A model generated the notes under the pieces. The model was not told the DNA's origin. It worked only from the letters and a program-made list of their open reading frames with translations, and searched no databases. Shown here piece after piece: positions 54,246-63,574 of a stretch of DNA of 64,000 nucleotides (position 1 is the first letter of the stretch; each line of letters begins with the position of its first letter). The position numbers were made by a program, and so were the translations under genes. Where the stretch lies: the NCBI GenBank assembly GCA_037074705.1, contig CM073593.1, positions 105,175,738 to 105,239,737 on the forward strand, given 5' to 3'. The stretch comes from Zhengitettix transpicula (lineage: Eukaryota; Arthropoda; Insecta; Orthoptera; Tetrigidae).

Positions 54246-54510
54246 ACTCCTCTCCCGCTATCGGAAGGGCGTGGGACAAGTACGCAATGCCCGACCTACC
54301 TGATGCAGGTTTCTCTAGGGTTTTCCCTGCATTTCTTTAGCCGAATTGCCGGGTAGGATCCTTAAACCATAGCCCGGGGGCCCCTAGTTAACCCTTGGCT
54401 ACCTTCCTCTACCCTTCCACATCCCCCCTTTCAAATCCCTTCCTATTCTATTAAAGGAGAGTTGCCACCACGTGGATTACCCTCATGTAGTCTGTTGCCT
54501 TAAAAAGAAT
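54246..54510 (+). mobile_element. R1 retroposon, 5'-truncated
   Basis: It begins ACTCCTCTCCCGCTATCGGA and ends at GTTGCCTTAAAAAGAATAAT. Body landmarks are intact. Confidence 0.85.
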
Positions 54511-56190
54511 AATAATAAAAAAAAGTAGTAATAGTATCACCGTTATCCCTCAAAATAGTTAAAATCTAAGTAATTTAGACTTTTATTTGATTCTATTTAT
54601 CGTATATAAGGTTTTTGGAGTAATGCTGTTTTTAGGCCGCGAAAATTTCTGTACGTCATATTTTATTATTATTATTATTACTAGAAATAAGTCGTCAATA
54701 TATTAAGTACATATTTTAGGATTAATTTGGGTTATTTCCGTCGCTTTATCAATTATATAATTTAGAACGTGACGTCACGTCCGTTACGAAACTTCACTGG
54801 AAGTCGAACACGACTAAATCGGGACGTTTGAAACATTATTTCAGTCTCTCTAGAAGACTAATCTTGTTGTCAACAGCAGTCGAGAATTATAATAGACAGA
54901 ACGAAGAAAAATGTTTTAAATAGATGTTTTAAAAAAACCTTGTACAATGTAACGACGACTTGTAAGTAACGTGTAAAAGAATAAAAATAGATCAAAACCC
55001 TGTCCTATTGATAGTAGAGACGTCGTAGATAAATATGTCTAGGTATGTAGTCACTAAGAACAACTTTAGCATTTCTTTTAATATATAAATACAACGACCA
55101 AACATTCGAGGAAAGGCAATTAAATTAATAAAAGTAGAAAAATCTAATAACAATACGTTTCATCCGAAACTTGGGGACTTTATCAGGTGGTGATGACGAC
55201 GTCATAATGTCAGATGAATCTTGATATTTAATTTCACAATTGTCCTGGCAACGTCTCCTAATTTTTCGTCGAACTGCATTCATTATTACCTTATCGTATA
55301 TTATTTGGCATGACAGCTTGTTTTTCCCGGTAATTTTTCTACGGTTTGCTGTATCAGGCTTGAGTATTTTTTTTTCTTCTCCTCCCGCAGTTTCAATCTT
55401 CTTAGTTGCCTGATGTTCCCACTAATGTCTTATCTCTAACGACTCCGATCTGCGGACAACTACCTCATTCGAAATTTCTTGTATATTCCCCCTAATGTAT
55501 TTTTTTTTTACCTTTAACTGGACCTTCCAGTCGCCGTGTTTTTAATTACCAATGGTCCGCCTTCCTCTTGTCACGTTTCCTCTAATGATTACTTTCCACG
55601 CCTCTTCTACCCATTTTTACGATTCTCAACGTTAAGTGAGTAATTTTTTTTTGTTTTTACGAGCTTCTTCAGCACCTAAGTCACCTTGTCTCTCATGCTA
55701 AGTCGGCCGCTGATTATCCTGGACAGAGCAATGGACTGGTGCACGCAACTCCGTACCAATCATAATGCACAATGGACGTTTTCAGATAATTCATTAATGT
55801 AAAACCAAACATTTAGGTGTTTTAATACATTTTTTTTAGAATGTGACATTATGACGTCATCACCTGATAAAGGCAATAATTTGATCCATTTCCAGACAGA
55901 AAGAGTAATCGCAGAAAAATGATATATGACGAAACAAAAAATATTTTTAAAATGTAATAGTTCCCCTTCGCTCCCTGATCGCTTCGATCTTAAATCCCCT
56001 TTGAACTTGCGATCTCACAAAATAAAATAAAAAAATACAAAGAAAGAATTTAAAGTTACTTTATGTCATCTTATTTTTATTTTGAAGCAAACTCCTTACC
56101 ACATTCCTGTATCTTGTCATTAACTTCATGACCTTTTTATAAACGATATTGTTGTATTTCAAACCATTTCACAGATAATAAGAAAGATAA
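54511..56190. other. Unassigned AT-rich region with an inverted repeat
   Basis: No gene recognised. (TTA)n near 54661-54681. 55177-55222 (GGACTTTATCAGGTGGTGAT ... GACGTCATAATGTCA) is complementary to about 55846-55878 (TGACATTATGACGTCATCAC, CTGATAAAGGC). The left arm includes a minus-strand hammerhead-like box, CTGATAA ... GGATGAAACGTATTG (55152-55190). Confidence 0.45.
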
Positions 56191-56194
56191 CCTA

Positions 56195-56372
56195 ACATAT
56201 CCTAACCAGTACAGTTGTGTCGCTCTAGGCTCTTCTTAGCATCCTGAGGAAGGGAGAACAAGGATCCCAGAAACGTTGTTGTGTTGTACTTATATCATTA
56301 CTTATTCTGTCTGTATTTGGCTGTTTTTATTATTATTAATTTTCAATCCGACGTAAATTTTTTTATTTCAAA
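56195..56372 (+). repeat. R2 repeat, plus copy with intact core
   Basis: CCAGTACAGTTGTGTCGCTC ... TTCTTAGCATCCTGAGGAAG, GGAGAACAAGGATCCCAGAA, ACGTTGTTGTGTTGTACTTA, then the ATTTGGCTG and TTAATTTTCAATCCGACGTA tail. The core reads CTGAGGA (N7 = G), which is allowed by the hammerhead consensus. Confidence 0.75.
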
Positions 56373-56508
56373 TTAAAATTATATTAAATTAAAATCTCTT
56401 TGCCAAAGGCTTCGTGAAATAGACATAAATTTCGTTGTTTTATTCATTCTAGTTATAAGATAATTAATTTAAGAATATTTTTGGGAAAGATAGGCAACTG
56501 GCGTTTCC
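56373..56508. other. AT-rich spacer
   Basis: No feature recognised. Confidence 0.5.
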
Positions 56509-56510
56509 TT

Positions 56511-56725
56511 AGAGTAATGAGGGTAATCTATGTGCAGGGAACTCCTTTTTAATATAATAGGAAGGGATTTGAAAGGGAGTTTCCGGAAGGGTAGAGGAAG
56601 GTCGCCAAGGGTTTACTAGGGCCCCCAGGATCCTACCCGGCATTCGCCTAAAAGTGATGCAGGACAAGCTCTAGAAAACCTGCATAAGGTAGATCTGACT
56701 CTTGTAATTTGCCCCACGCCCTTCT
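56511..56725 (-). mobile_element. R1 retroposon, fragment
   Basis: Minus-oriented 3' two-fifths of R1 (AGTAATGAGGGTAATCTATG to TGCCCCACGCCCTTCT). More diverged than most copies. Confidence 0.75.
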
Positions 56726-57045
56726 ATAAACGTTACAACTGTAAAATAATATCGTTATCACTAAAATACTTCCGACATAAACTTCGTAAAATATTCTTTG
56801 AATAACAAAAGTTACACAAATATGTTATGAGCAAAAAAATTTATTTATTTATTTATTTACAACAAAAATTCTAATACAATTAATTTTAGCCCCAAAAATC
56901 CTCGCCGGAAACGTTTCGCATCTCTAAAATGTTCAGAGAGAATTTTTCAACTATTCCTTGAACCTTAAAAGTTTTTATTTAACGTCTGTTTATGAATTAA
57001 TAAATCAAATATTGACTTTTTACGGCCACTTTATTTTTTTTATGT
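56726..57045. other. AT-rich spacer
   Basis: No gene. GGAAACGTTTCGC at about 56907 is a palindromic ACGT box without the rest of the motif. Confidence 0.45.
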
Positions 57046-57047
57046 AC

Positions 57048-57215
57048 AGCTTAACGATGTTTCGATACTTGTTCGTATCATCTTCATGTTTTCTTCCCAA
57101 TCATTATAACAAACTAGTACTAAAAACAATCTTGTTGTTAAGTGAATTGTGTGCCTTTGAAGAATAAAAAACTCCTGAAGATGATACAAACATGTATCGA
57201 AACGTCTTAAGGCTA
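57048..57215. repeat. Head-to-head hammerhead-like pair with intact helices
   Basis: Minus motif at 57050-57092: ATGAAGA, T, GATAC, loop, GTATC, GAAACATCG. Plus motif at 57175-57210: CTGAAGA, T, GATAC, AAACAT, GTATC, GAAACGTC. Both stem II helices are perfect 5-bp pairs. The plus copy has every core base of the consensus with one extra base. The pair forms an inverted repeat around an ~80-bp centre. Confidence 0.65.
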
Positions 57216-57850
57216 TGAATAAAAAATAATCTGCCAGTATCAGATTAATAACTGATATTGTTCTTTCAATCATGTATAAAAGAAGAAGTAAAATACGTAG
57301 GAAAAATGTTTATGACAGTTTTCCCCAGATACCTCATTGAAATAAACATCAAATTTTAAAATTAAAATAAAATCCAGTGGCCTCAAACCAATTTATTTAC
57401 ACATTTATAAAACACAGTAAAATTATTTATTTTTAAACGAGTCCTTCGTCAAAACAAGTTTGTTTAGGAATAAATTATTTTTTCCTGTGGTTTATAAATT
57501 TTTCTAACTGTAGTAAATTGGTTTGAGGACTGTAACAGGATGACTGTTTTTACCAGTCTTCGAATTTTTCTAGTAGAATAAACGTCTATTCTTTGGTAAA
57601 AATTTAAATACCTTTTAGATGAGTAGTTCGTTTGTTTTCTTGAAAAACAGGCGAACCACGGTGTGGCATCTCCCAATTAATATTGTAGGAAGAGACAGAG
57701 GGATGGTATACGGGAGTAGCTGAATAGCCCCCCCTGATCATAGAAATGGTGCTTTGGATAAACTGGAGGTCTCGTTGGTAAAAACACGCGTCTGAATCGA
57801 GCACGACACGTTTGGCCTTTATAGGATAATGATTGGAACATTATTTTTGC
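57216..57850. other. Unassigned region with a small inverted repeat
   Basis: CCTCAAACCAATTTATTTAC (57377-57400) and GTAAATTGGTTTGAGG (57512-57530) are complementary and ~110 bp apart. No gene. Confidence 0.45.
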
Positions 57851-58500
57851 CCCCACATTGCCAATCGCGCCAATGGATTTCCTGTTAAAAACAAATGAGG
57901 TGCGCGCGGCGTTTATCTGATCAACCGCGAGCTTTTAAATAATTATCAGAGCCGACGTCATCCAATTTCTGGATGGATCCGGAGCCCCGGTTACTCTTGA
58001 GCTCCGCGTTATTGTATTTAGCACCGCAATGTGTGTGTCTCCTCATGGCCGGATGAGAGAAGGACACACACACACACACACGCACCTTCTCTGGGGTTTT
58101 GCGCTCGTTGCGGCAGAGATAATTTCCACCTCCTTGTGTCTGCGGCGGCTTCCTCTCCCACGCGTTGCATCTGTAAAGTGAAGGATAACAACCTGCATCT
58201 GTCTGGAGCGTTCATCACGCTCCCACACAAAGGGCCTTGTTTATCTCGCACAACAGAAGCCAGTACAAATTATACCCTTGACACCGAAGGGTGGAGGGGA
58301 AGGGACAACCCTCCGACAGATGTCGAGGCTCTCTCAGATCGATAAGAGACGTGCGATTGCTCATCGTCAACTGCTTGGATGGTCACTCACGTCCTGGAAC
58401 ACACACACACACACACACACGGTCGCGTCCACTAAAGCTGAACCAATAAATAAACATCAGCCAATTTTCAGTCAGAAAAAAAAGAATTCATTAATGAAAA
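57851..58500. other. GC-balanced region with two (CA)n runs
   Basis: (CA)n at 58063-58082 and 58399-58421. A 104-codon plus frame overlaps minus frames and the CA run. No gene recognised. Confidence 0.5.
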
Positions 58501-58550
58501 ATTAAACAACGTTTCGTCGCTTATTTGGCGACCTCATCAGGTTCAAGTTT
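58501..58550 (-). ncRNA. Hammerhead-like ribozyme motif, most complete copy
   Basis: Minus strand: TTGAAC (stem I 5' strand), CTGATGA, one extra G, GTCGC, loop CAAATAA, GCGAC, GAAA, CGTT, then GTTTAA (stem I 3' strand). Stem II is a perfect 5-bp helix. Stem I is 6 bp with one G-T pair. GTT is a permitted NUH cleavage triplet. The palindromic ACGT has no room for a closed stem III, so activity would need two molecules pairing through ACGT. The extra base departs from the classic consensus but is constant among copies here. Confidence 0.6.
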
Positions 58551-58780
58551 AAAACTACAAAAAAATAACAACGGTTACAACGATTACAATAAATCTCTAG
58601 CTCTTCCGGAGTGACTATTTTTTAAAAAACTCGCAGGGGATAATATTAGGAGTAGGACAATTGAAATTTGTTTGTCTAAATTCTACTTATCACTGTAAAT
58701 ATTTCAATAAAAATGAATGAAAAAAAAACATAAGGACATTAGAAATTTATTACGAAAAATTTAAAACGTTATAATTAATT
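58551..58780. other. AT-rich spacer
   Basis: No feature recognised. Confidence 0.5.
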
Positions 58781-58781
58781 A

Positions 58782-59030
58782 ACATGACGTTTCATCCCTA
58801 ATTTAGTTTGCACCTCTTCATGTGTAAATTTCAATTAAACTATAAATTATTAATATTTAATTACATGATATGATATATATATATATATATGTTAACATAA
58901 ATCATACCTTAGAAATTTAAATTAATCTATATTCCATTAAATTAATTATTACTACTTAACTATTTAATTGAATTATACACCTGAAAGGGGACCTAAAAAT
59001 TAGGGTTAAAACGTCTTGTTTGGTTTATTA
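58782..59030. repeat. Inverted pair of degenerate hammerhead-like boxes
   Basis: Minus box at 58786-58835 (ATGAAGAGGTGC ... AGGGATGAAACGTCATG) faces a plus box at about 58980-59020 (CTGAAAGGGGACC ... AGGGTTAAAACGTCTTG). Between them is AT-rich DNA with (AT)n at 58872-58890. Both cores are mutated (A for C3; GGTTAAAA). Confidence 0.4.
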
Positions 59031-60050
59031 TAACGTTTTATAATTTTCTGACTAGTTTCGTTTAAATAAAATAATTAATATTTTTTGTCTGTTGTATTTA
59101 TTATTTAATTAAAAAATTAAGTTTGTTTTTTCCTACTCAATTCTTTATTTTTCATGATATATAAATGTTTTATGGGTTCAGTAAAAATACTAAAGTACAA
59201 TTATTCTGAAAAAAAATATACTCCAAATAGGTTTAGTGATATATATTACTTTTTTCTATTTGTGTCTGTAATTTTTTACCATGAATCTCACTGTTCCTCA
59301 GCAGTGGAAATAATAGAATGAATAATTCTCGTTCTATCTCATCCCTCGTGCGTGTTGTTTGCTCTCTGTAAGTTTTCTCTGCAATAGTTACGCCATATTT
59401 AATTAATCGACCAAGCGTTAAAACGTTGAGCAGTCTCTCTCCTCTTCTGCCAGATAGGAGGGATATAAGTTACCACGCGCAGACCACCGACCTCGACCAA
59501 TCCCATAACCGGTGGGTCCCAACCAGTCTGGCTGAAACACGACCCGAAGCCGTATAGAGGAGAGAGAGAGACCCTTCGCAACTTTATTACAGCGCTGGGC
59601 TTGAATCACTGGAATATCCAACACTCGTTAATTGGGGACACCGCAAAATAAAAGTGACCTTCGTTAAAAAATCCTTTTAAGTCAACACGAGTAATTAACA
59701 CACACCCGGAGGGAAGGGGGGAGGACACGGTTAACATTTTTTTAAGGGGTGGTTTTCAGGGGATTTGTTTTGTAACAACATCAACACACGATTCCTTGGG
59801 ATCTTGACAAAACGTTGCTGGAATTATGGGGGACATTTGTATTTATTTTTTGTCCGTTTTAATTTAATAAAATACTCATGGAAAGTTATGACTTAAAACA
59901 AAATTATATTTATAATACATAATGATAATTTTTTATAAATTAATTCGTAAATAAAACTTTAAACAACTTTAATAATTTAGATGAATTTTAATTCAATTAA
60001 ATTAATAACCAAATTTTACATTCTCATTAAGGGATTGGTTAAAAGTATTC
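59031..60050. other. Unassigned region
   Basis: AT-rich with a GC-balanced stretch at 59400-59640. No gene recognised. Confidence 0.5.
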
Positions 60051-60055
60051 TTTGC

Positions 60056-60110
60056 TTGTCCCACGTCGTTCCCTGGATGGCGGGAGAGGCATTAGATGGG
60101 ATCTCACATA
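60056..60110 (-). mobile_element. Possible R1 fragment
   Basis: CTTGTCCCACGTCGTTCCCT, GGATGGCGGGAGAGG resembles the R1 body on the minus strand for ~40 bp only. Confidence 0.5.
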
Positions 60111-60578
60111 GAAAGAAGTGCCTGGATGGTTTTCGGGTGTTCGTCGACGTTGAGCGCTGTGTAGACGTTCCCCCCCCCCACACAACACCCCCTCGCCATA
60201 AATGTGATGACCCTATAAAGGTCAGTGAAGTTCGTAATCAAATGTAAAGGCCAACTTTTGGCCGAGTTTCCTCTGACCGTCTGAACTATGAGAGCCTGCA
60301 GCTTTTATGTGTAATTACGTCTTCATCCAACATAACCTCCTCCCTCCAACCTTGGAGGGTTCTCTTAATGTTTGGAGGCGTAACATTTTGGCACCCTAAA
60401 AAAAATTTAATATCTAGTCATAAGCTAACGCAAAATTGCTGCGTCGGAGCTCACGACGGTAAGTCGCCGGCTCCATCCAACCCTCACTGTCACTTGTCTG
60501 CATACCTTTTATAAAAATATGCGGTTAATTTTTCCACATGCTCGGTAAAGAATGATTTATAAAGGAGAAAAATATAGC
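60111..60578. other. Unassigned region
   Basis: A C-run at about 60170-60179. TTTTGGCACCCTAAAAAAAA at about 60388-60408 looks like an isolated R1-type tail. No gene. Confidence 0.4.
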
Positions 60579-60589
60579 TGAATCGATCG

Positions 60590-61219
60590 AGAAAAAAGGA
60601 AGGCCTGTGACGGATGTTCTCTCGCAGGCAGAACATTGTAGGAGAGATACGAAGGGGCTACGTTTAGGGATGCCTTTTCCGGGGAGAGACATTTAATAAG
60701 GGATTTTCTCTCGCAGGCAGAACCTTTTAGGAGAGATACGAAGGGGCTACCTTTGGGTATGCCTTTTCCTCTCCGTTTTTGAACTAAGGTTCCCACAAGC
60801 CGAGTCTCCTCGGCCTGTTTTGACGGGTGTATGTTCCGGCGTCGCAGACCTTGGGCATACGGTAAGAGTTGTTCACTATTCCCATTGGAATAGTCGGCCA
60901 GCTGCCTCCTAAACTGGTCGAGGCACGGAGAAGGGAATGCTGCGTCCCCACAGCAAACTCCTCTCCCGTTATCGGAAGGCCGTGGGACAAGTACCCAATG
61001 CCCGACCTACCTGATGCAGGTTTTTCTAGGGTTTGTCCTGCATTTCTTTAGCCGAATGCCGGGTAGGATTCTGAAACTATAGCCCGGGGGCCCCTAGTTA
61101 ACCCTTGGCTACCTTCCTCTACCCATCGGCACCCCCCATTTTCAAATCCCTTCCTATGCTTTTACAGGGGAGTCACCACCATGTGGAATACCGTCATGTA
61201 GCCTGTTACCTAAAAAAAA
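60590..61219 (+). mobile_element. R1 retroposon, longest copy, with 11-bp TSD
   Basis: TGAATCGATCG at 60579-60589 is repeated at 61220-61230, bracketing the element exactly. The 5' region contains a duplicated segment (TTCTCTCGCAGGCAGAACAT ... and again TTCTCTCGCAGGCAGAACCT, 90 bp later), so the head of the family is itself tandemly repeated here. It ends TTACCTAAAAAAAA. No ORF beyond chance frames. Confidence 0.9.
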
Positions 61220-61230
61220 TGAATCGATCG

Positions 61231-61412
61231 GAATTGATTTATAATCGTGACTAATCGACCAAATTTAATTTTTTTTACAACATTCCCCCGAATTTCAAAG
61301 AGGCCTAGAAACAGGACTGCCTACGTTTGGCAACATTGCTCCAGATGAATAAAACTTTGTATCATAAAAAATATATTGATTATAGAAATGAAAAAGTTAC
61401 GACTGATTAATA
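61231..61412. other. AT-rich spacer
   Basis: No feature recognised. Confidence 0.5.
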
Positions 61413-61535
61413 ATAATTCTCTCGGATCCTTGTTCCTTTCTTCAGGTTGCTAAGAGGAACCTAGAGCGACTCGTCAGTTCATAAAACCGAAAAGCCCAAC
61501 GTTGTGTCGCTGTAGGCGGTTTTCATGGAGAGTTT
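61413..61535. repeat. R2 foldback pair, truncated and degenerate
   Basis: The minus arm has CTCGGATCCTTGTTCCTTTC then TTCAGGTTGCTAAGAGGAAC, and the plus arm GTTGTGTCGCTGTAGGCGGT. The right arm is short and diverged; the GAAACGTT box is absent from the left arm. Confidence 0.55.
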
Positions 61536-61639
61536 TAAGATCGATATTGGAGAAGGTTTATTAAATACTATAATATTAATAAATATAATTTGATTTGTTA
61601 AAGATTTAGCAATACTCGGTTTTGAAAGGGAAAAAAATT

Positions 61640-61915
61640 AACGTTCGATTGAAAATTAATAATAATGTAGGATAGTCTAATAGAGACAAAATAAGTGATA
61701 ATACCCCTCAACGTTTCTGGGATGCTTGTTCCCATTCTTCAGGTTGCTAAGAAGAGCCTAGAGCGACACAACTGCACTCGTCATTTGACAATATTCCAAA
61801 ATCTTTTTGACGAGTGCGGTTGTGTCGCTCTAGGCTCTTCTTAGCAACCCGAAGAACAGGAACAAGGATCCCAGAAACGTTTTTGAGTGGTCTTTACATC
61901 TTCACTTCTTTCTCC
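61640..61915. repeat. R2 foldback pair
   Basis: Left arm (minus) about 61640-61790 with CAACGTTTCTGGGATGCTTG and TTGCTAAGAAGAGCCTAGAG; right arm (plus) about 61805-61915 with CGCTCTAGGCTCTTCTTAGC, AACCCGAAGAACAGGAACAA and GGATCCCAGAAACGTTTTTG. The loop is under 30 bp (TTGACAATATTCC-type). The right-arm core has CCGAAGA for CTGAAGA. The pair recreates the 38.2-kb architecture. Confidence 0.8.
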
Positions 61916-63250
61916 TGTATGAGTAAATGTCAAGAATGACATTGAATGATGCCTGGCTTTTAATTAAAATATTATAATAGAAGGGAGACTAAGAAAAAAA
62001 TATATTTACTGTATATCTCTGTGATTTGAAATATTGTGTGTGTGTGACATAAAATTGTTACCGTAGTAACTTAACTTTATTTCAACCCAGATAAAATAAA
62101 ATAGAAAATCGTAATTAAACGTTGTTAAAATGCTCCATAAAATATTTTAAAATGTCTGATAAGGTCTTTCGTTTGTTTAATTCATAAATTATCCTTATTT
62201 TTTATTTTTTAAAAATGAAAATATATTTCAATTACTCATTTTCCGGATTCATAGACTGATTTTTTTGTGTTCATTAAAATATGGCAATAATTTAATTATC
62301 ATATTTGGGGGTTTTATCTCGTTGAACCTTAAATTTCTTCCACTTTGAGCGCCGTATGAGACAGTCGTTGAGAGTTAGAGATCTGTATCTTTCAATTTGG
62401 TGTGATCGTTTCCGTAAGCCCCCCACCCCCGTGGCCATGTTTGTCCCCCCTTCTTCTCCCCCCCCCCTGCGCCGCCCCCCACCTCCGCCATCACCTCTGT
62501 CGCCGCCAGGATTCCTGTAGAAATTCCTAATACCAGGGCCCGTGTTCGTCGAAGCTCCTTTTATCCGGGGGGATGCCAAGGAAGTCTTTAGACGACGCCG
62601 ACGCCGTCTTTCTATTGAGAGGCGGACGGGAGGAACGTCCAGTTATTGGACGCTGGACCCCGACATTTGCCGCTTCACTGTGCCGTGTAAATGGACGACC
62701 GCCGTCGGCGTCGCAGTGACACTTGCGCATCAAAATATCGAACGTGGTCGACGACAACGACGACGACCCTCGCTCTAATTGAAAATGCGTACCGTACCGA
62801 AGCTTTTCCGGTTGATTTGGTTGGCGGATCTGGTGAGAAATCTAAATCTGGTCGTTTCGTTCACGCTCTAATTACCAGTAGCCTCCTCCACATTCCTACC
62901 TTGCTTCACGGCCAGTCTAGGCTATGGTCGAACCTCCCTACACGTATTGTCTGCATAAAGATGAATTCATATACGATTATATAAGACTGTTTATATTCTC
63001 ATAGGCTCGGAAAATAAGCAGCACGGTTCATACCACAGACAGACCTGTTCTCTCGTCAAAGCTTTTCCACGTCACACATTTCCGACAATAACACCGTCTA
63101 AAAATTCTCCACATTCCAACGCAACGCTGATTGTTGTCTACAATACCTGGGCCACAATGTTACGCTGACAATAAAAAAAACAAATATATTTTTGTAAAAT
63201 TCTTCTCATTGTCTCTATATTGGTGGTCACCACAATATATATTCTGACTC
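61916..63250. other. Unassigned region
   Basis: AT-rich to 62320, GC-rich at 62330-62960 with C-runs (62458-62466) and CGACGACGAC-type triplets near 62740-62765. Frames of 78-97 codons overlap on both strands. No recognised gene. Confidence 0.45.
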
Positions 63251-63253
63251 TTG

Positions 63254-63471
63254 AATGGCTATTCTCTCGCAGGTAATACCTTTGGCATACGGTAAGAGTT
63301 GTTCGCTATTTCCATTGGAACAGTCGGCCAGCTGCCTCCTAAACTGGTCGAGATACGGAGAAGGGAATGATGCGACCCCACAGCAAACCCCTCTCCCATT
63401 TCGGAAGGGCGTGGGACAAGTACCAAATGCCCGACCTACCTGATGCAGGTTTTTATACGGTTTTCCCTGCA
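63254..63471 (+). mobile_element. R1 retroposon, internally deleted and 3'-truncated
   Basis: It starts GGCTATTCTCTCGCAGGTAA, jumps to TTTGGCATACGGTAAGAG and runs to GTTTTCCCTGC, where homology stops at AAAAAAACTT. The missing 3' third with an A-run at the break could be premature polyadenylation or a deletion. Confidence 0.8.
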
Positions 63472-63486
63472 AAAAAACTTATTAAT

Positions 63487-63540
63487 GTGAAACTAAGCAA
63501 CGTTTCGTCGCTTAATTGGTGACCTCATCAGGTTCAAGTC
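63487..63540 (-). ncRNA. Hammerhead-like motif, second copy of the 58.5-kb type
   Basis: Minus strand: TTGAAC, CTGATGA, G, GTCAC, loop, GCGAC, GAAACGTT, GCTTAG. It is the same as 58501-58550 except for one mismatch in stem II (A-C) and one in stem I, so this copy is probably decaying. It directly precedes R8 copy 2. Confidence 0.5.
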
Positions 63541-63574
63541 TTTTTTTAAAAAATTGATAGACATTTTTTTTATT

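Noticed and set aside
56180..56210. CCTAACATATCCTAACC as a telomere-like repeat
   Set aside because: Only two imperfect units, next to an R2 element.
15222..61915. R2 described as a canonical hammerhead
   Set aside because: The GGATCC-containing stem II pairs only partly (GGAAC/GATCC with a mismatch and unpaired flanks), and many copies have mutated cores. Only 'hammerhead-like' is supportable.
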